Source of the DNA: Rhizaria sp. SCN 62-66
Lineage: Eukaryota > Rhizaria, unplaced
NCBI GenBank assembly: GCA_001724265.1
Contig: MEDY01000263.1
Span: 1-53,238 of the forward strand
Direction: 5' to 3'
Length of the DNA stretch: 53,238 bases
Each line of letters begins with the position of its first letter. Positions within the stretch are counted from its first letter, which is position 1. Of the stretch, positions 9,811 to 20,697 are shown one piece after another. The notes under the pieces were generated by a model. It saw nothing but the letters and a program-made list of their open reading frames with translations. It was not told the DNA's origin and did not search any database. The translations under genes and the position numbers were made by a program.

Positions 9811-10274
9811 TTGAGCGAGGTGAAAGCTTGTTGTGAGCGTCAGATAGAAGACTATAACACTCGTACGTATTGCTTCTAAGCAACAGCGATACTGCGGAAC
9901 TTCGATATCTCCACTGTGGGTTGGTAGCTGCGAGGATATGGTTGAGAGAAAGGAGAATTGCTGGTCTGCTCAGCTTGGACTAATGGCATCATTTTACTGA
10001 GTATTTAGCAGTTCTAGAAAAAAAAGAATATTTCGACCAGATGGAAATATACATTTGAGTGGACACAAATGGCTCTCACACGTTTATTAACGATGTTTCT
10101 ATCGTGTATTCTGGTGCTTTTGATCAAGCTATGTTCCACCACATTCAGTTTGTACCAGCGGGAGCATTTCGAGGCTCGTATCAGATCTCAGTAATGTTAA
10201 CGTTGACAAATGGGATTGGAAACTGAACATTTATTAATACCCGTATTTTTGTTAGTAATCAGTTTTGAATGTAT
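9811..10274. other. Gene-free AT-rich stretch
   Basis: Upstream flank of the minus-strand gene starting at 9810, so it should contain that promoter. No open frame, RNA gene or repeat stands out before the tRNA-like element. Confidence 0.4.
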
Positions 10275-10359
10275 CCACGTATCGCTTCACTGGTAAAGCG
10301 CCTGGGTCGGTCGTGGCTCAGTTTTGAGTTCGATCCCTTGCACGCACTTTTTTTTTTTT
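10275..10359 (+). other. Degenerate tRNA-like element with Pol III-type terminator
   Basis: A D-arm-like hairpin (GCTT-CACTGGTA-AAGC, 10284-10299) resembles the A-box side of a tRNA. GAGTTCGATCCC (10326-10337) resembles a B-box/T-loop. A run of about 12 T begins at 10348, as after a Pol III gene. However, no acceptor stem forms, the T stem does not pair, and the anticodon arm pairs only with a 10-base loop. This is better read as a tRNA pseudogene or tRNA-derived SINE fragment than a functional tRNA. No second copy was seen in the window. Confidence 0.3.
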
Positions 10360-10638
10360 AACGCCAAACAAATTGTCGGTGCGTCCAAGGCATCCAACAT
10401 GTCGCTTAGCATCACTCATCAAACCCCTTACATCGTCAAGTAATTCAGGTTGCCTTAAAGTCCCTTCTTGCTTGGCTGAGCACAAGAAGAGCGCGACGCG
10501 CAGAACTGCAGCTAACTTGTTCAAAAATGCTTCAAATTGCATTGAAAGAAACAGATGAGAAAGGGAAGTGTATTTTCTGGTTGATGTGATCCATGTTTCA
10601 AGAGATACACCCACGAGAACAACGATGAAAGGGAACAA
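10318..10638 (-). CDS. Possible small protein (106 codons), doubtful
   Basis: An ATG-started frame of 106 codons begins with a hydrophobic stretch (MFPFIVVLVGVSL). It continues with mixed, plausible composition (LLDDVRGLMSDAKRHVGCLG). It ends by reading through the A-run and the antisense of the tRNA-like element, which argues against it or suggests a 3' insertion into an older gene. It is AT-richer than neighbouring genes and no family is recognised. Confidence 0.2.
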   Translation of the reverse strand: MFPFIVVLVGVSLETWITSTRKYTSLSHLFLSMQFEAFLNKLAAVLRVALFLCSAKQEGTLRQPELLDDVRGLMSDAKRHVGCLGRTDNLFGVKKKKVRARDRTQN

Positions 10639-11583
10639 CGCGAGAAGAGCAAATATACTACGTGTGTGGACTCAGCGCGGCACGGGTCACACACTTGACA
10701 ATGTGTCGGCAGCTAAGACAAAAAAGGCCAAAAAAACACAAAAACAAAAAAGAAGACAAAGAGACACAAGAAAAGTCGACAGAGAAAAGCGTGATTAAAT
10801 CGACTCCAGACAAAACAATACCATAAACTTCAGGTCACTTGTGGTGCCTGAGGCGACTTTGAAGCACTGTCTGCCGTCGACAACACTGCAGCACATCACA
10901 TCCCTCCGGATACGGGACGCAAGCGCTCACAAAGAGCAATTATGACAGAGAAAGTGTGCTCACAAAGAACATGTGATGAAATGCGATGCTGAATTAGTGC
11001 GGTAAAGTCAGTGCGCACGTGATTGTAGACCGAACACGTGACAAGTGTGAAGCGACAGAGTGTGGATTGACATTTGAGCAAGGTGTTATGCAAAGCGCAG
11101 ATGCCGACACCAGGCCAAGAGCATAGCAACGGAGGAGCGCGCAACAGGGCAGCAGACATTCATTCAGAGCCGCCCTAAGTATAACCAACCACAACAAAGC
11201 AGGAGCACGCCCAACAGCGCCAACAGACAACAACAGCAACAGCGGCGGTGTAAACTAACGACGATGATTACCTTGACAGCGTCGCTGAGAGCTTCACTCC
11301 AAGCTAACTCGCTTAGAAGGTGCCCTCCCAGACAAGCCATAACACAGCGAAGCAAAGCCTCCCACATCGCGAAGCAAAGCCTCCCACATCGCATTATCCA
11401 GCTACAACACTACCTTGCATAACTCCAACGTGTGTCTCCACACTGAGTCAGCACGACGAAAAGCAGAAATCACCCAGCAAAAAAACGATGCTTTACACCC
11501 AAACAGTTAAACACGACATTGGTGACGTTCGTCACCAATAAAATGTTTTGTTTATGTTTATAACTGTCGCTGCTGATGTGATT
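10639..11583. other. Gene-free stretch with a short tandem duplication
   Basis: Downstream flank of the CaM-kinase gene. A 22-bp unit is repeated head-to-tail at 11347-11368 and 11369-11390. The stretch is otherwise A-rich (10720-10800) and without supportable genes. Confidence 0.4.
11347..11390. repeat. Perfect tandem duplication of a 22-bp unit
   Basis: Two identical adjacent copies beginning GCGAAGCAAAGCCTCCC. It lies about 200 bp beyond the CaM-kinase stop codon and looks like a recent slippage duplication. Confidence 0.8.
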
Positions 11584-12420
11584 TTAGATCGTCACTGTGC
11601 TGGGGAGCCCGTACACCGGAGTGGGCACTGCCGGCACAGCAGGCACAGCCGGCGGCGGCTGGGGCGTCTGCAGCGGCGGGTGCAGCGCATACGCCTCTGC
11701 ATCAGCCGCAGACCGCGGCGAGGGTGCCGTGTCGTACCGTGGTGACTCAGCCGAGTGCACCTTAGCGTTCTGCAGCGGCTCACCGAGAGGGGGGACGTGG
11801 ACCTTGGCCTTAGAGGGGTCGTATTGGGCCTCGCGCGGCGGGACGCGGCCGCCGGCGCGGCGCGGAGGCACCTTAACGCGGTCGTCGGCCAGAGCCTTGA
11901 AGATCTTGTTGAAGCGGTTGACTGCGATGATGACCTGAACGGCGCGGCGGAGCTTGCGCTTGGCCTGGAGAAGCTTGATGCGGTCGAGGTGATCCTGGCC
12001 GAACGCGCGGTCAGTGGCAATGCCGTCGGCGACCCACGGGTGCTTGAGGACTTGAACAGACGTGAGGCGCTTGGCGGGGTCAACGGTGAGGAGACCGCGA
12101 ACTAGGTCTTTGGCTTCGGGGGAAATGTCGTCCCAGTAAGGAGCGGGGAAAGAGTAGTCGCCACGCTTGATCTGCTCGTAGAGCTTCGCGGTCTGCTCGT
12201 GGTAAAACGGCGGGAAACCGCAGAGGAGGATGTAGAGGATGACCCCGATGGACCACAAGTCGACCTGCTTGGTGTAGGGCTCGTTCTTGAGGATTTCGGG
12301 CGCAACGTAGCCGGGGGTGCCGCACGCGGTGGTCATCTTGCTGTGGCCCTTGCGCGACTTGGCGAGGCCGAAATCGGTGATCTTGACGGGCGCCATCGCC
12401 GACTCGTTCTGGTAGATCAG

Positions 12421-12451
<31 letters not shown>

Positions 12452-12888
12452 TTGATCGAGTGTAAGTAGTGGATTGCACTGATCAAATCTCTGACGAGCT
12501 CAGACGCCTCGCGCTCGGAGTAGGACCCCTTGGCGACGATGCGGTCGAACAGCTCGCCGCCGGTCAACAGCTCCATCACCATGTAGATGCGCTTGGGCGT
12601 CTCGTAGATCTCGAACAGACGCACGCAGTGGTCGTGTGTGATTTGACGCATGATGCGCACTTCGTCGTACACGACGGCCAGCTCTTCGTCAGTGATGTTG
12701 GTCTTCTTGACAACCTTGACGGCGAACTCAGCGCCGTCAGCCTTGCGCACGGCACGCTTGACGGTCGCAAAGCTGCCCGCGCCGAGCTTGTCCTTGATAT
12801 CGTAGAACTTAGCGATGTCGTCGGTGCGCGTGCGCTTGGACGCGGGCGTCGTTGTTGTCGACGACATGCACCCCATGGAGTTGCCCAT
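11584..12888 (-). CDS. CaMK1-like Ser/Thr protein kinase, dually acylated-type N-terminus
   Basis: 434 residues in one exon. The start MGNSMGCMSS suggests N-myristoylation of Gly2 with a nearby palmitoylatable Cys7, hence membrane anchoring (inference). The kinase domain spans about 29-286. The glycine loop is GAGSFATV, the ATP lysine is Lys58 in FAVKVVKK, the catalytic loop is HRDLKPEN (Asp151), and the metal site is DFG (Asp172). The activation segment MTTACGTPGYVAPE carries the Thr that CaM-kinase kinase phosphorylates in CaMK1. The amphipathic basic helix at about 305-331 (AKRKLRRAVQVIIAVNRF) fits an autoinhibitory/calmodulin-binding segment. The last 90 residues are Pro-rich and disordered. 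All catalytic residues are present, so it should be active. It diverges from the PMK-like gene. Confidence 0.93.
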
Positions 12889-13480
12889 TGTGCGGTGAAC
12901 GGCAGACGCAAGGGCGCGGGAAAAAAGCTGCTAAGAGGGACTCGAGCCGGAGGTTCAAGGAGAAAGGCGAAAGAGGGGGAGAGAGTGCTGCGAGGAAGAG
13001 GTGCAGCAAACAGGAGAGGAGCAAAGTGAGATTTTAAAACCGTTATGAAATAAGAACTTCACGGTATATTTATGCTCCGTGATCAAAATAGATGAAAATA
13101 TCGTTATCTTTTTAACCAATACACAAGATGAAATTCCATTCTGACGACTGAAGGAAGCGCATATCACATCCGCGCCCATGCTCTTCGGGTACCACTTGCT
13201 CGCTGCAAGCCGACTGGCCGGACGATTTTTAGGAACTGGACTGCTTTTGTTCGAGATTGCTTCGTCAGCCTGGCTGTTATTGCCAACTCTACAGGGCATT
13301 CCTGCGGCCGTAGTTAGTGCATTTGACGCTAATTTCAGTCATATTACAAGTTGTCAGTACTCTTTACTTTTGCGGTATCTCACCAACTGCTCTGCAATGC
13401 CCTCGTTTTCTTCTTGCTTTGTTCTCCTTTTCTCCCTGCTCCTCTGACTTCTGCATGCTCAGTGATTCTTGGCTGTCACC
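12889..13480. promoter_or_regulatory. Divergent promoter region, CaM-kinase / PMK-like gene
   Basis: 592-bp spacer between two outward-pointing start codons. Purine-rich near the kinase (12900-13020) and T/C-rich just before the PMK-like ATG (13380-13440), as expected of two leaders. No specific element is recognised. Confidence 0.35.
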
Positions 13481-14419
13481 ATGAGGATGAGCAAGATTGC
13501 GCTGCTTTTCATGGCGGCCGTGCTGGCGCACATGTTTGTGTCCACGACCGCCTTCTTCGACCGTATTGGCGGTGGCGGCGGCGGCAGCTGTGGTGGTGGC
13601 GGTGGCGGCGGCGGTGGCGGCTCCTGCGGCGGCGGCTGCGGTGGTGGCGGCGCTGCGGAGCCCGAGGAGGACAACGCCCCTGCCCCGCCGACCGTGTTCC
13701 CTCCTTCGAACGTGATTTACGCGTTCACGGGCAAGTCCCACACCGGCAAGTCGTTCGTGGCCCACCGTTTCGGCGCGCTTCTCGAGGCCCAGCAGACGTG
13801 GAATATCTCCGTCGTTCCCATCTCCTTCGCCGATTTCGTCACCGAGCAGTTTGCCACCGAGTCCGGTCTTGATGCCGCGCGCCTCAAGACGGACTACGAC
13901 TACCGTGACGAGCATTTTGCCAAGATGAACAAGTTCAGCCGTGAATACCGCGCGAAGCACCCCATGTGGCTCGTTGACCCCGCGCTCGAGTGGGCGCTTG
14001 CTAAGGTCACCGCGGGCGCTGTCAAGGACAACGGCCAGCGCCGCGCGTTTATCTTCGACGACGTGCAGTTCCGTTTCCAGCTCAACGCGCTTGAGAAGCT
14101 CGCCTCGGCCAACGCTCCCCGCAAGACTGACTCCGAGTCTGAGAGCAAGGAGGCCGAGAGCAAGAAGACCGAGGAGGCACAGGTTCTCACCGCTCTGCCC
14201 AACGCCGAGCTCGTCACTGTGCGCCTGACCGCGCCCGATGAGGTGCGCAAGACCCGCGGCTGGCGCTCTGGACGTGTCCCTTCGTCGGCGGAGACTGACT
14301 TTGACACTCTGCCCGCTAACTACTGGACTAAGAGCTTTGATAACGCGGGTTCTGGTGAGGACGTTGTGCAGGTGGATAACTTCCTTGCGCAGCACCTTCT
14401 CCGTACTATTGCCAAGTAA
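13481..14419 (+). CDS. Phosphomevalonate-kinase-like P-loop protein with signal peptide
   Basis: 312 residues from the ATG at 13481. The N-terminus MRMSKIALLFMAAVLAHMFV is a clear signal peptide or anchor. It is followed by a Gly/Cys-rich linker (about 30-57) with three Cys and an acidic/Pro stretch. The remainder follows the animal-type phosphomevalonate kinase layout. It has a P-loop GKSHTGKS (84-91), then FADFVTEQFATESGLDAARL followed by a KMNKFSREYR helix, WLV and a FDDVQ strand. Near the end RGWRSGRVPSSAETDF matches the family RGW...D-x-E-S-E block, then a late NYWTKSFDNAG. Family knowledge: the enzyme phosphorylates mevalonate 5-phosphate in the cytosol or peroxisome. A secretory signal is therefore unexpected, and a different substrate is possible. 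An inserted acidic Lys/Glu/Ser loop lies near residues 215-235. Confidence 0.65.
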   Translation: MRMSKIALLFMAAVLAHMFVSTTAFFDRIGGGGGGSCGGGGGGGGGGSCGGGCGGGGAAEPEEDNAPAPPTVFPPSNVIYAFTGKSHTGKSFVAHRFGALLEAQQTWNISVVPISFADFVTEQFATESGLDAARLKTDYDYRDEHFAKMNKFSREYRAKHPMWLVDPALEWALAKVTAGAVKDNGQRRAFIFDDVQFRFQLNALEKLASANAPRKTDSESESKEAESKKTEEAQVLTALPNAELVTVRLTAPDEVRKTRGWRSGRVPSSAETDFDTLPANYWTKSFDNAGSGEDVVQVDNFLAQHLLRTIAK

Positions 14420-14835
14420 ATGTGTGGTACGGTAGCGCCATGAGTTGATAACGTAATTATAGAAAACTAGAAACACTTGTGGGCGTGGGGGCGATGCTTG
14501 TTGCATCTCCTTTCTTGCGCTACACACACACTTCGTGATACAAAGAAACATTCCACCAACACATGATTTTCAAGATCTATGAGTAGTTGCAACTGTTTGT
14601 AATTGAGAGTTTATTGTGATTGTGATTTGAGATAATTCAGAAAATGGCTTCAAAACAACACGGCCACCACAAACGATACTTTTTTTCAAGTTGTTCCGCC
14701 CAAGCCGACGACACGCCAATGTTCAAGTCGATTTCGGGACTTATCATCATGCAAAGCGGACCAATCAGACATACATGTAAACAATTAAATTATAATTTCA
14801 TATTTCCATTTCATTTTCCTTCTCATTCCTGCAGC
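14420..14835. other. Spacer between tandem PMK-like and GH81 genes
   Basis: 416 AT-rich bases holding the 3' flank of the PMK-like gene and the promoter/leader of the GH81 gene. It becomes T/C-rich just before the ATG at 14836. No other feature is seen. Confidence 0.4.
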
Positions 14836-17800
14836 ATGGTTCCTGCTGCCTCGGGAACAAGTCCCTGTCGAGGCAGGGGCGCAGCAGGGCTGCTTTGGCT
14901 TTTCCTCGCCGCCGTCGCCGCGCTCGTGTGTGCCGCCGCCGACGTCGATATCATGCAGCCCATCGCCACTACCCCGCCCCCGGTACGTTCTATCTTCATA
15001 TCGCAGTGCGATTCAGTCAATCAAGCGTTTTCCTTGGCAGATGTGACCGAGTAAATCTCACCTTCCATCCACCTTGCTCTTCGCTTCCTCCTGCGCTTTT
15101 GACTCAATATCTCTTCTCGACTGCAATGATTTGACTTCTGACTACGCGACCGTGTCGTTTGAGTTTAGTTCCCCGAGGCCGAGCCACATCCGCGGCCTCC
15201 ACTGCGTTTAGCGCGCAGTTTCACGGGTCCCGTCCCGACCAACACCTTCGGTCTGAACCTGCTTGTCGGCGAAGGTGACATGCCTCTCTACGCCCAGCCC
15301 TACACTCTGCGCGCACTCGCCACAGGCCCGCGCGGCATCGTCGTCTCGCAGACCGACGCGCGCGTGCTAGGCCCCTCAGTCGCCGGCGACCGCGCGCGCA
15401 CACGGTACTACCTCGCACCGTTCACAGTCGCTCTCGGTGTGACCGCTGCTGAAGCGAGTCAAACCGCACTGCCCGCGGTGCGCCGGTTCGAGGTCGAGGC
15501 GCTGGACACGTTCGCCGCGCGCATTCACTTCCCACTCGCTCCCACTAACGCAAGCACAAGCGCAAGCGCTAGTGAGAGTGAGAAACCTGTATTAGGCGGC
15601 GCGTCGCTGCGAGTGCCGGTGGTGCGAGGCATGGCATACGTGACCGCCGAGTTCACACAGGCAACGCCCGTGATATTCTCGGAAGCCGTGGTTCTGACCG
15701 CAAACGGCCGCCCCGCGCCCGGACCTGGCTCCCCGCTGTCGTTAAGCTGGAAGCCTGTTGTGACGGGGAAACCTGAGGGCGCGCGCGTGTGCGAGGTTGA
15801 GTTAGGCTTCAACAACGGGCAAACGTGGCTGTTGTTCCTCTTCACACCGGCCGGCGCCCCCGCGCCCCACGCGTTATTGCACAAGTCGCGGTGGGGCGCT
15901 GACGCAGCAGCGCGCGCCCGCGGTGATGAATCCCCCGTCGGGCTCGGTTACGCGTCGGCGTTGATGGCAGACGCACCGTGGACCGGCGTTCTCCGCCTCG
16001 CTAAGCTCGAGCAACGCGCGGGCGCGGAGCCCGCTGCAGTGGTGTCGGCCCGGCGCGAGCTGCTGCGACGCCACGCTGCTGTGGTGCCGCTGGGTGCCGC
16101 GTTGACCGCGAAGATCGAGCGCGGGACAGAGGCTGACACACGGGCCGCCGAGAGGGACGCTGACGCAGGCGCGGGGATGCCGCGGGACTCCACGGCGCCG
16201 ACAGCAACGGATCCTAGCAGCACGGCCGTGTTCTCGCTCCACTGGCGCACGATAGACCTGGGCACCGGCGTCACGGACGCCGACGATACCGTCACGGGTG
16301 ACCGTGAACAGAAGAACCGTGAGCAACAGCTCCTGCATATGGCACTCCCGCACCAGCTGGACGCGATGGGCCTCGAGGCCGCCGACCGGCTTCCGGCGGG
16401 ATCACCGGAGCGCGCCTTGGTGCCAGCGCCAGTGCCAGTGGGCGGGGACGCCGAGCCCCCCGCGGCGGCCGTGACTGCAGCGGCAGTGCGCGAATTAGAC
16501 AGCGAAGTGGATCGAAACCGCGACCGTGACCGCGGCAGCAACCGCAGCCGCGACATCGCGACAGACAGAAACCACGTCCACGCACGCACCCGCGGTGACG
16601 ACGTCTACAACGACAGTGCAATCAGCGCGAACAGTGACTGGCTGACCCAGTGGGCGCAGGCGCGCTCGCGGGCGCCGCAGTCAACTGTGGCCGCTGTGCA
16701 CGCCAGCGAGGCCGCGCACAGGGCTCTGCGGCGCGCCGCCGTGCCGCGGGGGATGCCGCCGAGCCGCCTGCTGGCCACGCGCGCGGAGGGCAGCCCGCTG
16801 CAGCCCAGTGTCGGCAGCGGGATCAGCGGCGCGGTCAGGCGGGCGGCCGCGGTGTTGACAGGCGCCGCAGCGGTCGCTGAGTCGGCTGCCGCGCAGGCCG
16901 CCGCTGAGGTCGCTGCGGAGGAGGCGCGCATGCGAGAGCACCAGCGCCGGTGCATGCTCAAGAGTAAATTGCGTAAGAATAAAAACGGCGGTTGCGCTCC
17001 GGTGCCGGCGCCGGCGACCGTGCTTGACACGCATTTCCGCACGAAAGAGCAGCAAAAGCAGGATAAAGACAAGAAGCACAAGGACAAGCCGCCCAAGCAG
17101 GCACTGCGTGGCTCTCAAAGCGCAACAGTGACTCCGACAAGTCTGTGGCAGCGGTCCACGACCAAGGGCCCTATGCGCGGCGTTATCGGCGGCACGTGGC
17201 GACTCCGGGAGCCCTTACCAGCGCCCGCTGCGACTGCATTGCTGCCCGCGCGCCCCCCGCGGAATGAGACTGCGCGCGCGCTCTTGGACGCGCTTGATCT
17301 CGACTTGGGCGCAACAGGTGCAGCGCAGACACGGCGGTTACTGCGGGCAGTGCGCGCGGACGGCGTGTACACCTCGGGCAAAGAGCTCTGGCGCCACGCA
17401 CAGTTGTGTTTGACCCAGCGCGCTCTGTTGTCGCAATACCCGCCCCAGAGCGAGTCCACGCTGACCGAGCGACTGGCGGTGTTGCGGGACGGCGGTGACG
17501 CCGCGGCGACGCGCGCTGCTGCAGAGGCGGCGGCCCCCGGCGCGCGCGCGACGCCGCTCGGCAAGGGCGACGCGGAGCTGAGGCTGCGGCGGTGCGTCGC
17601 GGCGCTGGCGCTCGGACTGGGGCATTTCCCGCGCGGCGCCAACGGGAACCCGCTGGTGTGGGACACGACGTGGGGCGGTGTCGCTGGGTCGCTTGGACTC
17701 GGCACAAACGCGGATCCGCTGGTTGACTTTGGTTCGTCGTATTATAACGATCACCATTTCCACTATGGGTATGTTGTTGCGGCTGCGGCTGCGTTGGAGT

Positions 17801-20244
17801 CGCTCAGTCCAGGCTGGGCCGCGCGGCCTGCGATCGAGTCCGTGACGGACAAGGCCAAGAACAAGGACCGTGAGAGTGACGCAGCTGCTGTGGCCGTTGA
17901 GACGAGAACGAAGCCACACGGACGCGGTAGCAACGGCGAGTGGGTTGACGCACTGTTGCGAGACGTAGCCAACCCTAGCGACTCATCGTCATCACACTCG
18001 CACCAGACTGATGCGAATGCAAAGAAGCAACAGAGTAGTGTTGACACTTACTTCCCCCGTCTGCGTAATATGGACGTGTTTGCCGGTCACTCGTGGTCAC
18101 AGGGCCTGTTTGGCTCGTTCGACGGCAAAGACCTCGAGTCAACCTCAGAAGAAGTACATTTCCACTACGCTGTCGCTCTCTGGGGCCGCGCTACACAGCG
18201 GCCTGCGGTTGAATTGCTGGGTCGTGCGTTACTCGCAGTCGCGGCGCGAGGGTTCCGGCGGTACTTTTACATCGCGCCGGAGACCGTGAGCAGCACGAGT
18301 GCCGCCGCCGCCGCCACGGGTACCAATATTACCGGTGCAGACGCGCTGACCGTGCACCCGGCTCGTTTCGCGCGCAACTGGGCTCCTGGCATTACCTTCG
18401 AAGGCAAAGTCGACTACGCCACGTGGTTTGGCATCAACCCCGAGTATATCCACGGTATCCAGATGTTGCCCGTGTCGCCCGCGCTGGCTTTCACGCGGCC
18501 ACGCGCGCACGCCGCGGGCGAGTGGGCCGCCGTCGTCGCGCCGGTTGCCGCCGCGCTGAGGACTGCGTGGGCTGGTGTGCTATGGCAGCACCACGGGGTG
18601 ACCGACCCACGGACCGCGTTTACTCACCTGGGCGCGCTTTTGACCCACGACCGACCGGTGGACAACGGAATGAGCCGCACGTGGGCCCTGCTCGCAGCCG
18701 CCACAGCGCCAGAGCCAGCGGCGGGGACGGGCCCGCGCGCGTGGGAGCTCGCCGGGCCGCGCGGGGCCGCGTTCCCCGACCTGTTGCGGGCGGCAGGGAC
18801 GGCCGGGGGCGCGGCGGCGGGCGGAGGGGCGCAGGGCGCGTGGGGGCTCAGGGCGGAGACGGCGCCGGCGGGCAGCCACACTGGCGGCGGGCCAGTCAGC
18901 GATCCAACAACCGACCAAGACAAAGACAATAACACGGACACGGAGGGAGATGAAGACGGCGGTACAGGGCTTGTCGTGCCGGTCGACCGCGAGTTCCCCG
19001 CGCTAGAGCTCGGCATTCCCGTTGATTTCACCGGACACGGCGTCGGCGTCGGTCTCGGCCGCAGCGGCGACGAGTGGTCAGCCATCCACAGCCACACCGG
19101 CGGCGGCGGGACCAGTGACGGAACGTCTGGGACCGACGCGGGAACCCATGGCCCCGCCGTGGTGCCAGGCGTGCACGGCCACGGCGCGGCTGCGGGGGCA
19201 CCGTGGGCTGCGCTGTGGGCGCTGGTCTGCGTCTGCGCGGTGATGGTGCTGGCGCTGGCGGCCGTGATGACGCGGTGGGTGCATGAGCGGCGCCGTGCTG
19301 ACGCAGCGGAACACAAGGTCGAGCAGCTCGCATTGGCCGGACTCGCGCATGGGGACGGTAGCAGCAGGGCAAGAGACGCGCATTTACAGTCGCAGGCACA
19401 GGCGAGGGCTGCGGCTGAATGCGACCCACACGCGAGTGCGTTCCCCAGTCAAGCCCACGGTCAGCATCCGGCTCACGGTCACAGCGCGCAGTCGCAGAGG
19501 GCGGCACGTGCGGGGCTGAGTGCGGGCGTGTTTGGCTCATACGGTGTCGGCAGTAAAACCGCACAACAACAACAACAACAACATCAGCAACAGCAGCAGC
19601 CGTGGACTGCAGACGCAGGCTCTGGCGTCGGAATGAGTGGGTTTGACGGTGGCGCAGGCCACATGGAGCAGCAGTTTGACGACCGTGATCGTGGGGTTGA
19701 GATGGGCCGACTGGGAGCGCCGGGACACACGCCAAACCACAGTCAAAGCCATGACCACAGCCAAAACCTCGACCACAGCCAGAGCCAGAGCCAGAGTCAG
19801 AGTAACGGCAGCGCAACAAGTGCGCGTAACAGTGCAAACAGCGGTGGTGGCGGCGGCGGCGCACTGCCGCCGCTGCCGTCACCGCGCCTGCCCGCACAGC
19901 CCGCCGGTCGGTCCACAGGCACCGCCGCAGGGACCGGCACGGGTCCCACGGGTACCGGAGGCGCAACACTCACGAGTACTGGTGGCGCAGCGCCCACGGT
20001 TGGTAGCGGCAGTGGTGTCGGCGGCGCTGCTGCGGATGCGGAGGAAGTGGAGTTGCGCATCCCCCTCACGCCGCGTCTCGACCACAACAACAACTACGGC
20101 CAAGAAGACGGTGGCCAAAACCAGGCTCAGGGCCAAGGGCAACAGCAGAGGGCGGGGACGTGGGAGTCGCAGTCGCCTTCACCGTCACCGGGCGCGGCGA
20201 GCAAGGCATTCTTGTGGTCGCCGCGGCCCGTGCAGCGTCGTTGA
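14836..20244 (+). CDS. GH81 endo-1,3-beta-glucanase, single-pass membrane protein with Q/S-rich tail
   Basis: Exons 14836-14982 and 15169-20244 give 1740 residues. The 186-bp phase-0 intron (GTACGT...GTTTAG) has a branch-point-like CTGAC at 15137. Exon 1 supplies a signal peptide (LLWLFLAAVAALVCAAA). The GH81 fold starts at FTGPVPTNTFGLNLLVG. Around residue 903 lies YYNDHHFHYGY with the catalytic Asp. Around 1022 come GHSWSQGLFGSFDG and LESTSEEVHFHYA with the conserved acidic pair. Later, YATWFGINPEYIHGIQMLP is the classic family block. An insert of several hundred residues rich in Ala/Arg splits the beta-sandwich from the catalytic barrel. A membrane span at about 1394-1417 (LWALVCVCAVMVLALAAVM) ends in RWVHERRR, then a roughly 320-residue Gln/Ser/His-rich tail. 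It probably hydrolyses beta-1,3-glucan of wall, cyst or prey at the surface. Confidence 0.9.
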
Positions 20245-20255
20245 TCCACAGATAA

Positions 20256-20353
20256 ACTGTGAGCAAGTGAACGTGAGCAAGTTAGACCGTGAGCAGGTGA
20301 CTGACCGTGAGCAAGCACCACAGCGCAGTGACCGTGAGCGAGCCACCGTGACA
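20256..20353 (+). repeat. Degenerate tandem repeats of ACCGTGAGCAAG
   Basis: Five full and one partial copies of a 12-base core with variable spacers follow immediately after the GH81 stop codon. They would lie in the 3' UTR of that mRNA. Confidence 0.6.
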
Positions 20354-20576
20354 CGAAGCCAGCCAACGCCAACCCGACTGTTATCTCGACGCCAGCGCAG
20401 GTGCAAGCGCAACGAGACGACGCATGATGCCTCACGAGTAAATGTAACATACTGATCCTCATCACGCAGATACCGCACCTCCACAGCACCAGTCACTGCG
20501 TGCGCTGGTAATGCACACTCGCCCCCATTGATTGATGTTAGCTTAAATACAGTTCGTATAGTATCACTTAAATATA

Positions 20577-20697
20577 GCTTAGCAAAAGCTTTTTACGTGA
20601 GCTCTTTAGCTTCGCAAGAAGAGTTCAATAATGCAACAATGTGAATCGAAACGATGCGTAACTGCATAACAGCTCACGTAAAAATCTTTTGCTAAGC
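20577..20697. repeat. 27-bp imperfect inverted repeat flanking a 67-base loop
   Basis: Arms 20577-20603 and 20671-20697 are reverse complements with one mismatch. Each contains GCTTAGCAAAAG and TTTACGTGAGCT on the appropriate strand. The right arm ends 14 bases before the rhodanese stop codon. It could be a MITE-like remnant or a shared 3'-end hairpin of two convergent genes. Confidence 0.75.

Noticed and set aside
19028-19969. 313-codon minus-strand frame over the GH81 tail
   Set aside because: Arg/His/Cys-rich antisense of low-complexity coding sequence.
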